This document shows positions 15,929-23,462 of a stretch of DNA of 38,348 nt, in pieces. Position numbers and translations under genes: made by a program. The notes beneath the pieces were generated by a model. It did not search any database, was not told the origin of the DNA, and saw only the letters and a list, made by a program, of their open reading frames with translations. The stretch is taken from IMG/VR virus record IMGVR_UViG_3300005511_000035, positions 1-38,348 of that record; one strand, given 5' to 3'. The DNA comes from a virus. Each line of letters begins with the position of its first letter. The stretch's first letter is position 1.

Positions 15929-16255
15929 CTATCCTTTTGCCGCCCATTCTTCAAGGGCGGCGCTTTCCATCGCCTGGATCAATCCGAACAGCCCGGCAAT
16001 CCTTTTCTTCGGGATCCCGCGCATCCGCATGCATGACTCAACTCCTGGGTAGTTGAGGCCGACGGGGCCAGCCATGCCTATCACCCACTGCGTCTGTACC
16101 GTGCACCAAAGCCACCACGCTTCTTCGTTTTCTGGCCATAGCCAGAACTCGTCTTCGTCGATGACCTGGTCGTCTTCGCAGTAAAGGCCGAGCGCCGCGA
16201 GCGCATCGGCCATGAATTCGTCGGCCTTCGGTTCATCGTTCGAACCGATCTGCAA
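15929..16255 (-). CDS. Tail assembly chaperone T-like part (DUF1799), made by -1 frameshift
   Basis: The 108-residue frame from TTG 16255 matches DUF1799: PKADEFMADALAALGL, DEFWLWPENEEAWWLWCTVQTQWV and the end GIPKKRIAGLFGLIQAM. It has no ribosome site of its own. The same frame is open upstream as far as the slippery heptamer at 16291-16297 of the preceding gene, with 12 extra codons. I therefore infer that it is made mainly as a C-terminal extension of the upstream protein (110 + 12 + 108 = 230 residues), as lambda gpGT is. The minor fusion would bind the tape measure and recruit tail tube subunits. Confidence 0.85.
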   Translation of the reverse strand: MQIGSNDEPKADEFMADALAALGLYCEDDQVIDEDEFWLWPENEEAWWLWCTVQTQWVIGMAGPVGLNYPGVESCMRMRGIPKKRIAGLFGLIQAMESAALEEWAAKG

Positions 16256-16261
16256 TTGGCC

Positions 16262-16297
16262 GCGCGCCTGGAGGCGCGCAGCCTCCTTCAGTTTTTT
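16262..16297 (-). promoter_or_regulatory. Programmed -1 ribosomal frameshift site
   Basis: On the minus strand the upstream gene ends GTA AAA AAC TGA. The heptamer A AAA AAC (16291-16297) is a canonical X XXY YYZ slippery site in the correct phase, immediately before the stop codon. Eleven bases downstream a perfect 7-bp hairpin GCGCGCC-TCCA-GGCGCGC (16262-16279) can stall the ribosome. A -1 shift continues CTG AAG GAG straight into the DUF1799 frame. Confidence 0.88.
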
Positions 16298-16620
16298 ACT
16301 ACCGCACCCACTTCCTTCAGGTACGACTGGTAGCAGACGACCGGCATGCCGGCTTGGTCCAGCACCGCAGCCAGGTTGTCGGCATCGAACGGGAGTGGTT
16401 GACCGTCTTCGGCCAGCACCGACTCCCAGCCGGTGGCAACGCGCTGGACGAACGCCTTCACGGTTTCGTCCTTGTTCTTGATTGCGTCGTCGATCTCGGT
16501 CTGGCTGAGACGGTCGCAGATCAGGACGAATTCGAAGTTGACTGGCTTGCCATCTTCGTCCTTGAACGAGCCCTTGACCGGGACGCGCAGTTTCTTACGG
16601 ATAACGAGTTTGAGTGCCAT
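16288..16620 (-). CDS. Tail assembly chaperone G-like protein
   Basis: This 110-residue protein is the major, unshifted product of the G/GT pair. It begins MALKLVIRKKLRVPVKGSF and has a central charged helix LSQTEIDDAIKNKDETVKAFVQRVATGWESV, with DADNLAAVLDQAGMPVVCYQSY near its end, consistent with phage tail chaperones that sit between tube and tape-measure genes. Position, size and the overlapping frameshift extension all agree with the lambda G role: holding the tape measure soluble during tube assembly. It is expected to be absent from the finished virion. Confidence 0.85.
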   Translation of the reverse strand: MALKLVIRKKLRVPVKGSFKDEDGKPVNFEFVLICDRLSQTEIDDAIKNKDETVKAFVQRVATGWESVLAEDGQPLPFDADNLAAVLDQAGMPVVCYQSYLKEVGAVVKN

Positions 16621-16651
16621 TGCTTGTATCGCTTTCTAAAAAGGATTGGAT

Positions 16652-17611
16652 TTACAGGTGGACGATGCGCCATTCGTCGTTGCCGTTGACCGGCACGAAG
16701 CGCAGATCGAAACCGATCAGGCGTTTGCCGTTGCGGTCGACCTTCTTCGGTGCGATGAACTGGACAGCCGGCGCGTACACGATGAACTTATTGCCGGAGG
16801 TCGTGCCGATCGTGATCGCCAAGCTTTGGGTCGTGTTTGCCTTCACGCTGGCCATCATTGCGACTTCCTGTGCGGCGGTCAGATCCAGCTCCACGCCGCC
16901 AGTCGATTCGCGGTCAGTGATATCGACGGTTTCGGTACCTCCCATCGGGTTGAAGCCGACCTGGTTGCCGACCTTGAGCTCCAGGCCGGTGCTGGAATAG
17001 ACGGTGCCTCCGGTCAGCACGCCGGCGGCGTAGGTTGCGCCCAGGGTGATGTCGACGATATTCGCCTTGGTGATCGCCACAGGCTTTTTCCAGGCGGTGA
17101 AGGTGCCGGTATCGGTCGCAGCGCTGATACCCCCGTCCAGGCCAATCCAGTCGAACTTGAGCAGCGGGCGCTCGCCGATCTTGGCCGAAAGGGTAAAGTC
17201 CCCCATGGTCGCCAGCAGCTTGTGCAGCACGCCATCGTCGTAGTAATACTGCGAAGCCGATTTCAGGCCAGTGGACACCGGGGTGTATTCAACGCGTGCG
17301 GGCGATGCCAACACACCCTCTGCGCAGGCGCAGGCCTGCAGCAACTTGCCCCATGGCGGCGCGGTGCCGGCGGTACCGGAACCGGCCAGCTCGACCGAAT
17401 AGCTCATCTTGATGCTGGCCGGACCGACCAGCTGCTCGCTGGCACCGAACGCGCCACGGATCAGGCTGCGGTCGATGTTCTGCGCGTCGAGCGGGGTGAT
17501 ACTCGCATCGCTGATCAACACCGCGTTCGCGGCGCCAGTTGGCAGCGCATCGGTGCCGGTGGTCGCCTCAATCGCGGCGGCGACCAGAGTGTTCTTGATG
17601 TAACGTGCCAT
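16652..17611 (-). CDS. Major tail tube protein
   Basis: The 319-residue protein is in the position of lambda gpV and has the composition of a tube protein: Gly/Thr/Ser-rich beta structure, few Cys, and blocks such as GDFTLSAKIGERPLLKFDWIG and GFDLRFVPVNGNDEWRIVHL. It starts MARYIKNTLVAAAIEATTGTD, an opening seen in phage tail tube or major tail subunits. Its ATG follows the strong AGAAGGAGTAACC, which also contains the stop of the small gene upstream. It should polymerise around the tape measure. At 319 residues it is longer than minimal tube proteins, so an extra C-terminal surface domain is possible. Confidence 0.82.
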   Translation of the reverse strand: MARYIKNTLVAAAIEATTGTDALPTGAANAVLISDASITPLDAQNIDRSLIRGAFGASEQLVGPASIKMSYSVELAGSGTAGTAPPWGKLLQACACAEGVLASPARVEYTPVSTGLKSASQYYYDDGVLHKLLATMGDFTLSAKIGERPLLKFDWIGLDGGISAATDTGTFTAWKKPVAITKANIVDITLGATYAAGVLTGGTVYSSTGLELKVGNQVGFNPMGGTETVDITDRESTGGVELDLTAAQEVAMMASVKANTTQSLAITIGTTSGNKFIVYAPAVQFIAPKKVDRNGKRLIGFDLRFVPVNGNDEWRIVHL

Positions 17612-17613
17612 GG

Positions 17614-17781
17614 TTACTCCTTCTCTGCTTCGTTATTGGTTGCGGCCAGCTCGGCCGGCGAATCCTGGGCAGGCGCCGGGGCCGGATCGGTGGAGACCCA
17701 TGCCCACTTGGCTTCATCAAAAGCCCAGGAGCCGCCACCAGGTGGCCTCGGGATGTCGCGGTTGTTTTCTGTGTTTTTCAT
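17614..17781 (-). CDS. Small Trp-rich tail-region protein (55 aa)
   Basis: This short frame is easily missed. ATG 17781 opens MKNTENNRDIPRPPGGGSWA, continues FDEAKWAWVSTDPAPAPAQD and ends at TAA 17614. The PPGGGSW-F-x5-W-x-W pattern recalls short proteins encoded just before tail tube genes in other phages. The Pro/Ala tail looks disordered. It fills exactly the space between the terminator and tube genes in the same direction, and its end carries the tube gene's ribosome site. Its own ribosome site is weak. Function is unknown. Confidence 0.65.
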   Translation of the reverse strand: MKNTENNRDIPRPPGGGSWAFDEAKWAWVSTDPAPAPAQDSPAELAATNNEAEKE

Positions 17782-17817
17782 GGTCAGTTCAGTCCAGCGC
17801 CTTAACGGCGTCCTGGA

Positions 17818-18258
17818 TCATTGGTTGCTCAGGGTGGAATTGCCCGTTCGATGCTGGACCGTGTAGGTCATACAGACCCAGCCTGTCTTCTTTCCTTCGC
17901 TGCTGTACTCCGCTTCCAGCACCGGTTCGCCGATGTCGTCCACCAGACCGCCAAGCGTCGTATGCTGTGCAAGGCGGTTGTAGACGGCCACCAGGAGGGG
18001 ATCGACCAGCTGGTCCGGCGCGCCTGTGGTGCCGCGCGCGTAGCACTCGACGGAGATGCGAGTGGCCCAGTCGACCGGTGCGCCCTTGATCGCCCCAAGA
18101 GCCGGGACCGCGCCGATCATCTGCACGCTAAGTGCCGTCGCGATTCCCTCCGGTACAGATTTGTCCCGCGCGCGGTAGACGGCATCGGCGATTGCAGGCT
18201 CCTGGCTGAGCAAGTCCACGACGGCGCCTGTGATATCGAGGAAAGCGGAAGAAGTCAT
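17818..18258 (-). CDS. Tail terminator / minor tail protein (gpU-like)
   Basis: The 146-residue protein occupies the lambda U position between head-tail joining and tube genes. It opens with helices (FLDITGAVVDLLSQEPAIADAVYRAR), has strands such as ATALSVQMIGAVP and ATRISVECYARGTTG, then a helix VDPLLVAVYNRLAQ, a layout shared by tail-terminator folds. The start overlaps the neighbour's stop (ATGA). It would cap the tail tube and connect it to the head. The call rests on order and secondary-structure pattern. Confidence 0.68.
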   Translation of the reverse strand: MTSSAFLDITGAVVDLLSQEPAIADAVYRARDKSVPEGIATALSVQMIGAVPALGAIKGAPVDWATRISVECYARGTTGAPDQLVDPLLVAVYNRLAQHTTLGGLVDDIGEPVLEAEYSSEGKKTGWVCMTYTVQHRTGNSTLSNQ

Positions 18259-18542
18259 TCGACCTCCAGCAGAAGCATCGAGAGGCCGGTGCCGTCCGGC
18301 TGGTGGTCAACGACAATGTGCCGCCCCGCAGCCACTTCCAGCACCTTCCCCTGGGAAGATGCTGGCACCAGCGCCGTCGGCAGGAAGTAGACTGGCCGCG
18401 AATCGGACATCCCCACGCCGCCACCGTTGGAGACCCAGGCGGCATCGAAGATTCCACTGACGGCCTGCCCATCGAGTTTATCGCCACCTTCGGCGCAAAA
18501 CTCTCCGGGCACGAAGAACGGGCTCAGGTCGGTGCCGATCAT
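18255..18542 (-). CDS. Head-tail joining protein (gpFII-like)
   Basis: This 95-residue beta-rich protein (DLSPFFVPGEFCAEGGDKLDG, PVYFLPTALVPAS, IVVDHQPDGTGLSMLLLEVE) matches the size and place of lambda-type FII connectors. These bind the bottom of the head and provide the tail docking surface. It follows the gpFI-position gene and overlaps the tail-terminator gene. No catalytic motif is present. Similarity to FII is by position and strand pattern. Confidence 0.66.
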   Translation of the reverse strand: MIGTDLSPFFVPGEFCAEGGDKLDGQAVSGIFDAAWVSNGGGVGMSDSRPVYFLPTALVPASSQGKVLEVAAGRHIVVDHQPDGTGLSMLLLEVE

Positions 18543-18548
18543 GTTCGC

Positions 18549-18821
18549 TTAGGCGTCTGCCGGTGGGTTGCCAGCACCATCGGCGCCGTCGTCGCCCGGC
18601 AGCAGCGAGGAGTCGCCGTCCGCACCGTCGGTACCCGCAGGGGCCGCCGGCACCACAGGGACCGCTGGGGCCGCTGCAGGAGCCTTGGCCTTGCCGCCGG
18701 CCAGCTCCGCCGAACCTGACTCGATCAGGGCTTGCGCATCCTTTTTGGATACATCGACCTGGTCGCCGATTTCCAGTGGCTTGCCATCATGCTGGACAGG
18801 CGAAGTAATGATGATCTTCAT
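18549..18821 (-). CDS. Small head protein in gpFI position, Pro/Ala-rich tail
   Basis: Residues 1-40 (MKIIITSPVQHDGKPLEIGD ... VDVSKKDAQALIESGSAEL) form a compact beta/helix module seen in short phage head-region proteins (DUF7210-like, by eye). Residues 41-90 are a low-complexity Ala/Pro/Gly/Asp tail that should be disordered and acidic. The 90-residue gene has the ribosome site AAGGGG. It lies between the major capsid and FII-like genes, where lambda encodes FI, a DNA packaging aid. The equivalence to FI is positional only. Confidence 0.6.
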   Translation of the reverse strand: MKIIITSPVQHDGKPLEIGDQVDVSKKDAQALIESGSAELAGGKAKAPAAAPAVPVVPAAPAGTDGADGDSSLLPGDDGADGAGNPPADA

Positions 18822-18834
18822 GATTTCCCCTTGA

Positions 18835-19776
18835 TTAGGCCACTGCGTTGACGATCAGGTAGCCAGCATCGGCGCCCGCGATCACCGGCGCCACTTCATC
18901 GGTCACCGGGAACATCCAGCTCTTTGCGTTACGATCGAAGTACGGCTCTTCGACGATTGCATAGCCTTCCAGCTGATAGGTGTAGCCGTAGGATGGCTTA
19001 CCCTTTTCCTGCACGGTTCCGACTTCAACGTACGCCAGGACGACGTCCTTGCCCCAGACGTCGGTGAAGTTGCCGGCATCGTCAGCGAAGACCGCGTCGC
19101 CGACACGGACCTCGTCGAGGTCGAACAGCTGCGCCAGCAGCTCCGGCGTCGCAACATCGCGACCGGTGTACTTCATGCGGTCAACCACTTTCGGGTGCTG
19201 TTTCAACGCGGCAAAGACTGCAGCGCCGATCACAGCCAGATTCGGGCGCTTGCCGATCTTCTTGCGAACCGCTTCCTTACCGGCCTCGATCACAGCAACA
19301 GGGTCGCTGACGCCGGAGTAATCGCTCCACTGGGAGGTGCCGGAGAGGGTGATCTTGTTCGATGCGCTGTATGCGGCGGCATTGCGCGCCGTGTCGGCCT
19401 GTTGTTTTTCCAGGCGCAAGGCGATGATGTTCTGCGTTGCGTTGATGGTGTTCGTGCTCAGATCGATGCCCGGCACGGCTGCCGCCTCCTGCATCGTTTC
19501 GATCGGCAGTTGGCCTTCCAGACTGTGACTTTCCAGCACGTACGGCAGGCCCTGGTGGCCGAACGACACGCGCTTGGTGTTCTGGCCAGGCGCCCGGCCA
19601 GTGTTGTACAGCATGAAGTCTTCTTTGCCGAACTGGATGATCTTGCCACCACGTGCACCGACCTTCACGGTGGGGAACAACACGCCGCCCACGAAGTCGG
19701 CGTTCTTGTAGCCTTGCGCAATGGAGGTCAGTACTGGATCAACGATCCGGGCCTGCGAATTACTCATTTGGAACAT
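18835..19776 (-). CDS. Major capsid protein
   Basis: This 313-residue protein lies directly after protease, scaffold and decoration genes, as lambda E does. It opens with ARIVDPVLTSIAQGYKNADFVGGVLFPTV in two pieces, an N-arm typical of E-type HK97-fold capsids. It contains EAVRKKIGKRPNLAVIGAAVFAAL and LFDLDEVRVGDAVFADDAG, the spine-helix and loop region, and ends in a membrane-free beta part. AAAGGA precedes ATG 19776. It would form the icosahedral shell around the scaffold. Confidence 0.9.
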   Translation of the reverse strand: MFQMSNSQARIVDPVLTSIAQGYKNADFVGGVLFPTVKVGARGGKIIQFGKEDFMLYNTGRAPGQNTKRVSFGHQGLPYVLESHSLEGQLPIETMQEAAAVPGIDLSTNTINATQNIIALRLEKQQADTARNAAAYSASNKITLSGTSQWSDYSGVSDPVAVIEAGKEAVRKKIGKRPNLAVIGAAVFAALKQHPKVVDRMKYTGRDVATPELLAQLFDLDEVRVGDAVFADDAGNFTDVWGKDVVLAYVEVGTVQEKGKPSYGYTYQLEGYAIVEEPYFDRNAKSWMFPVTDEVAPVIAGADAGYLIVNAVA

Positions 19777-19807
19777 ATCGTTTCCTTTATCTCGTAGAGG
19801 GAGGGGA

Positions 19808-20146
19808 TCAGTTAGGGATCAGCAGCACTTCGATCACTTGGCCGGCGCCGGAGGAGCTACCCAGCGCATGGGCGACAGCGACACCAGTGTTCTTCGGGAT
19901 GAGGCGACCGAGTGCATCGACTTCCAGTGCGGCGCCAGCTGTAACGGCGGCGCCGGTTTCCGCTGGCACGGAACCCATCGCACCGACGCTTACGCGCTCG
20001 CCGATGGCGCCGGAGAAGTCCGCAATACCCAAGGCGCGCGCGCCCGCCGCAGGGAGCGCGCCGGCGGCGGTTACGGCACGGAATTGAGTGAGCGCGGCGG
20101 TGGCGATCACGCTCAAGGTCAGGAGTTTGATACCGGCAGCAGCCAT
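19808..20146 (-). CDS. Capsid decoration protein, DUF2190-like
   Basis: The 112-residue protein is Ala/Gly-rich. It has the features of DUF2190-type head decoration proteins: GIADFSGAIGERVSV, TGAAVTAGAALEVDALGRLIP and a final AGQVIEVLLIPN. These coat and stabilise the expanded capsid, as lambda gpD does. The hydrophobic N-terminus (IKLLTLSVIATAALTQF) belongs to the first strand and is not a convincing signal peptide. It lies between scaffold and capsid genes, exactly where D is in lambda. Confidence 0.82.
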   Translation of the reverse strand: MAAAGIKLLTLSVIATAALTQFRAVTAAGALPAAGARALGIADFSGAIGERVSVGAMGSVPAETGAAVTAGAALEVDALGRLIPKNTGVAVAHALGSSSGAGQVIEVLLIPN

Positions 20147-20173
20147 GGTTTTTTCCTCGTATGTGGTGGTGAA

Positions 20174-20578
20174 TTACTTACCGCCGACAGCCTTGTAGGC
20201 TGCGACGTAGCTCGTGCCGGGGTTGGCAGCCATGTGCGCCTTAGCGCGCTTGTCCAGCTCTTCGCGCGACAGCGCTTCCGGTTTGTCAGCGCCAGGCTGC
20301 ACTGCTGCAGGCGGCACCACCGGCAGCGGTGCCGGCGCATCGTTCGCGGTCGCGGTGGCGTGAGCAGCACGGCTGGCCTTCTCTGCAGCCAGGACGGCCT
20401 GCGCCGCGTCACCAGCGGTCGACTTGCCATCGAACTTCAACTTGGCGATCAGCGCTTCGTGACCAGGCATCGATTGGCCCTCGATAGCCTGGATACGTGC
20501 GCGCTCCGCTTCGGCGCCTTCGGCGCGCAGCGAAACGGCCAGTTCTGGATGGTTTGCTTCCAATTCGTATTTGGTCAT
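20174..20578 (-). CDS. Internal in-frame scaffold protein (Nu3-like)
   Basis: Within the protease gene, ATG 20578 (MTKYELEANHPELAVSL) is preceded by CAAGGA with 9-nt spacing. It lies just after a Pro-rich linker (VQGAVPPKSPQGNKK), so translation can begin here independently and yield 134 residues. The product is charged and helical, with an Ala/Pro-rich middle and a C-terminal ALSREELDKRAKAHMAAN, as expected for a capsid scaffold. In lambda, Nu3 is produced this way from within gene C. Internal initiation is inferred from the ribosome site and domain boundary. Confidence 0.68.
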   Translation of the reverse strand: MTKYELEANHPELAVSLRAEGAEAERARIQAIEGQSMPGHEALIAKLKFDGKSTAGDAAQAVLAAEKASRAAHATATANDAPAPLPVVPPAAVQPGADKPEALSREELDKRAKAHMAANPGTSYVAAYKAVGGK

Positions 20579-21496
20579 TTTCTTGTTTCCTTGTGGGGAC
20601 TTAGGGGGAACTGCACCTTGTACGGGCTTACGTTGAGGGACGGATGGCAGAGGCCCGCCAGCCTGCCTCCGATTCAGTTGTGCGACCAGCGCATCCATCG
20701 TGACGATGCCGTCTACCAAGCCAGCATCCACAGCGCGCTGGCCAGTAAACATGCGGCCATCGGCCATGTCTGCCACCACTTGCTCCTCGCTGACGCCGCG
20801 TTGCTTTGCGACCGCGCCAACGAACAGCGAATACAAGTAGTCCAGCTGATCCTGGATGCTGGCGCGGCCTTCTTCCGATAGAGGTGCGTACTGGCTCGCA
20901 ATACGCTTGTATTTGCCGGCAGTGATTTCGGTCGTCTTGATCCCACGGGCAATCTCGGCAGCGCTGACATCGGTGTGCGATGTCACCACACCGATCGAAC
21001 CGACTGCGGTCGTTCCGTCGGCGATATAGATTTCGCTTGCGGCGCTGCCGATCCAGTAAGCTGCGCTTGCCATCGTGCCACTCGCGAGGGTCACGATCGG
21101 CTTGGCTTTGCGGCCCTCCAGCACGGCGTCAGCGAGTTGCTGCGTACCGTCCACGGTACCGCCAGGGCTATCGATGGCCAGAATGATGCTATGCACGGTC
21201 GCGTCATCCAGCGCAGCGAGGAGGTTCTGGCGAATCAGCTGCGTGCTGGCTCCGCCGGAGATCTGGCTGAACATGTTCATCTTCTTGGCAATAACGCCTT
21301 CGATCGGAAGGACAGCGACCCCGTCGCGGACCTCGTAGGCGCGCTGCTCGTTGGCAAGAGGACGACCGAGGCGCTGTTCGACGGCGGCGATATCGATCTT
21401 ATCGCCGCGCAGATGCGTCGCGTAGATCGCTTGCATCTCCAGCAGCCGGCTAGGCTCGATGGCCCAAGGAGAGGTTAGGACTTCAAAGATTCTCAT
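20174..21496 (-). CDS. Head maturation protease (S49) with C-terminal scaffold
   Basis: I start at ATG 21496 (MRIFEVLTSP; 440 residues). The frame runs on to a TTG at 21559, but that part overlaps a perfect inverted repeat and is unlikely to be coding. The N-terminal two thirds are an S49/SppA-like serine protease: ILAIDSPGGTVDG, the nucleophile region TLASGTMASAAYWIGSAA, AVGSIGVVTSHTD and the likely general-base Lys in GKYKR. The last third is a charged, Ala-rich helical scaffold with its own internal start at 20578. This is the lambda C/Nu3 plan: the protease degrades scaffold and itself during prohead maturation. No strong ribosome site precedes 21496. Confidence 0.87.
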   Translation of the reverse strand: MRIFEVLTSPWAIEPSRLLEMQAIYATHLRGDKIDIAAVEQRLGRPLANEQRAYEVRDGVAVLPIEGVIAKKMNMFSQISGGASTQLIRQNLLAALDDATVHSIILAIDSPGGTVDGTQQLADAVLEGRKAKPIVTLASGTMASAAYWIGSAASEIYIADGTTAVGSIGVVTSHTDVSAAEIARGIKTTEITAGKYKRIASQYAPLSEEGRASIQDQLDYLYSLFVGAVAKQRGVSEEQVVADMADGRMFTGQRAVDAGLVDGIVTMDALVAQLNRRQAGGPLPSVPQRKPVQGAVPPKSPQGNKKMTKYELEANHPELAVSLRAEGAEAERARIQAIEGQSMPGHEALIAKLKFDGKSTAGDAAQAVLAAEKASRAAHATATANDAPAPLPVVPPAAVQPGADKPEALSREELDKRAKAHMAANPGTSYVAAYKAVGGK

Positions 21497-21536
21497 CACG
21501 AACGCAGGTGTGGTTGATGATGAGATTGTGAGGAAA

Positions 21537-21573
21537 CGGGTCGTCTCAAAACAGGGCAATTTGAGACGACCCG
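21537..21573. repeat. Perfect 14-bp inverted repeat between portal and protease, containing copy 2 of the AGGGCAAWTTGAGAC element
   Basis: CGGGTCGTCTCAAA (21537-21550) and TTTGAGACGACCCG (21560-21573) pair perfectly around a 9-nt loop. AGGGCAATTTGAGAC spans 21553-21567, part of the loop and right arm. The minus-strand RNA would form a strong hairpin upstream of the protease start with only three U after it, so it is more likely an attenuator, processing site or protein-binding site than a full terminator. Confidence 0.75.
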
Positions 21574-21579
21574 AAGTTG

Positions 21580-23166
21580 CTATGCGTCGTCGCTTTTCGC
21601 CGGGGCGGGCTCTGCGGCCGGGGCTCGACCAGCCGGAGGGTAATAGATGCCCTCCTTTCTTTCCGCGTTAATCTCTTTCACGCGCTGGCGATGCTTTACT
21701 TCCCATGGCACACCGTCGTAAAGAATGCTCTCGCTTTGCTTGGTGCTTATTCCCAGGTTGACGCGGCGCTCGGCAGCATCGACTTCCTTGGTCGGATCCA
21801 GGCTTCCAGGTCCGTCCCCCGTCCACATCGCCTTGCACCACGAAGCGCGGACCAAATCATCAACGAAGAAACCTGGTGCGTAGATTCGCCCCTCCGCCAC
21901 TTCGTCAGCAAGCCATAACTCATACGTCGGCTGGCACAGATAGGTGGCCAGAAAATCACGCCTTGCGCGGAATGACTTCCATGCCATCAAGAGGGCCGCA
22001 CGCGCGGCGCTGTAGCTGCTCTGGAAGTGCATCACCAGTACTTCGAATGGCATCTCCAGGGCCATGCCGATCTGCCGTACCATCGCCTCCCAGAACGGGT
22101 CGAAAGCCGGGTTCGGACGCCCTGGCGTGCTCGTTTCGATACTTTCGCCGGGGAGCAGGTTCACCGCCTTGCCGGATTCCATCTCGCCGCTCCAGTTGGA
22201 CGACTTCTCCACGATGGCCTTCTTCGAGTCGTCATCAAACATTTCGTCGAAGGCATCCGGATCCATCTTGATGAACACGCTAAACATGCCACTGACGACA
22301 GCGGCATTAAGTTCCGCGTCAGTCCAGCGATTCAGCTGCTTCAATGGCTCAAGGATTGGCGCAATCATCGGGACACCGCGAACAAGGCCTGGCCGCAGTG
22401 GTTTGAACAGATGCAGCACGTTCCGGCGACCGGTACTTCCGCGCATCACGACGCGGTCCCAGGTGTTTCCGCCTGCATGCATATCGCCAGGATGGCGACG
22501 CGCGACGTGGCAGGCGATCGATTCGCCGGTCGATGGATCGATTTCGAAGCCGTCGATCAGCGTGTCAGTGTTCTGTCCCCTATCGGGATTGCAGACGCGG
22601 TCCGCCTCCAACAACTGCAACGCCAGTTTGGGACGTCCGCCATCGCGTGCGATACGCGGCGTGATCACAACAGCATCACCGCTTTCAAGCGTCGTCCGCA
22701 GCGACAGGTCCTGAATACCATAAAAATTGAGCCGGCGCGCGATGTCGCAATCGAGGGATTCTGCCCAGGCGTTGAAGCGACGCGAGGTGTCTTCCTGCCA
22801 AGCATCCGCTTCTTCTTCCGAGAGCCCGAGGGCGGCAGCATCAATTGTCGGGGTACACGACAGGCCGGTGCCGACGGCATGGCTGACCTGGGTATTCAAG
22901 GCACCAAGGGCCACCGGAGAATTTCGCATCTGATCTCGACTACGCGCCCGCAGCATCGGAAGATCGCGGATCACATCCGTCGTGGGCGAACCACCCCCTG
23001 GCTGCCAACGACTCAGCGCTGCACGATCCACGCGGGCGCCGGTGTATCCCCCTGCGATTGCAAGTTGAAGCCTGGCGGCGGTGCGCTTAGCTGCTGTGCG
23101 CGGCGCAACGTATTCAATCGCCTTGTCGATCCAATTGGAGGAAATGGCAGGTTTGCGCTCGCCCAT
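21580..23166 (-). CDS. Portal protein, lambda family
   Basis: The start is ATG 23166 (MGERKPAISSNWIDKAIEYV; 528 residues), preceded by a perfect AGGAGG. The open frame above it reads through gpW and is not coding. Lambda-type portal landmarks are present: RARSRDQMRNSPVALGALNT, a wing region with VGTGLSCTP, a central GDAVVITPRI and the long helix region QSSYSAARAALLMAWKSFRARRDF. Twelve copies form the ring at the capsid vertex through which the terminase drives DNA. The gene lies in the canonical order gpW, portal, protease. Confidence 0.94.
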   Translation of the reverse strand: MGERKPAISSNWIDKAIEYVAPRTAAKRTAARLQLAIAGGYTGARVDRAALSRWQPGGGSPTTDVIRDLPMLRARSRDQMRNSPVALGALNTQVSHAVGTGLSCTPTIDAAALGLSEEEADAWQEDTSRRFNAWAESLDCDIARRLNFYGIQDLSLRTTLESGDAVVITPRIARDGGRPKLALQLLEADRVCNPDRGQNTDTLIDGFEIDPSTGESIACHVARRHPGDMHAGGNTWDRVVMRGSTGRRNVLHLFKPLRPGLVRGVPMIAPILEPLKQLNRWTDAELNAAVVSGMFSVFIKMDPDAFDEMFDDDSKKAIVEKSSNWSGEMESGKAVNLLPGESIETSTPGRPNPAFDPFWEAMVRQIGMALEMPFEVLVMHFQSSYSAARAALLMAWKSFRARRDFLATYLCQPTYELWLADEVAEGRIYAPGFFVDDLVRASWCKAMWTGDGPGSLDPTKEVDAAERRVNLGISTKQSESILYDGVPWEVKHRQRVKEINAERKEGIYYPPAGRAPAAEPAPAKSDDA

Positions 23167-23167
23167 G

Positions 23168-23395
23168 TCAGCCTCCTGGAACAATCGTGCGGCAACGGCC
23201 ACGGCCACGAGAGCGGACCGACAACTCATTCACCCGCTGGTTCCAGGCGGCGACACCTTTTTGAACCGCCACCAGGTCGGCACGCGTGAGCTTGCGACCG
23301 GCAATTTCGTAGGACTGGCCGGAAAGAATTGCTGTCTCTGCCGCCAGATACTTTTCCAACTGCGCTTCGGCCTGCGCAAGTGTAATCCCGCTCAT
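23168..23395 (-). CDS. gpW-like head-tail joining protein
   Basis: The 75-residue protein matches gpW: TLAQAEAQLEKYLAAETAIL, then SYEIAGRKLTRADLVAVQKGVAAWNQRVNEL in two parts, and a short basic tail. gpW binds below the portal and gates the DNA before tail attachment. The ribosome site AAGGAG precedes ATG 23395, and the stop TGA is one base from the portal ATG. The C-terminal SRGRGRCRTIVPGG is longer and more basic than usual. Confidence 0.93.
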   Translation of the reverse strand: MSGITLAQAEAQLEKYLAAETAILSGQSYEIAGRKLTRADLVAVQKGVAAWNQRVNELSVRSRGRGRCRTIVPGG

Positions 23396-23447
23396 ATTTG
23401 CTCTCCTTATGATGCTGAGAGTCTATGGATTACGTAAGGCCAATAAC

Positions 23448-23462
23448 AGGGCAATTTGAGAC
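23448..23462. repeat. AGGGCAAWTTGAGAC element, copy 3
   Basis: AGGGCAATTTGAGAC, and the wider ACAGGGCAATTTGAGACG (23446-23463), is identical to the copy at 21551-21568. It lies in the 156-bp gap before gpW, 25 bp from dispersed palindrome copy 3. No open frame fits this gap. Confidence 0.65.

Noticed and set aside
16646-17866. Plus-strand open frame of 406 codons opposite the tail tube gene
   Set aside because: Shadow of the tube gene and its neighbours; it crosses three real genes and has no family features.
21497-21559. Upstream extension of the protease gene to a TTG start
   Set aside because: It runs through a perfect 14-bp inverted repeat and has no ribosome site; the MRIFEVLTSP start fits the protease better.
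19721-23289. Plus-strand open frames (386 and 420 codons) opposite protease and portal
   Set aside because: Complement of well-supported head genes with codon-mirror composition and no start signals.
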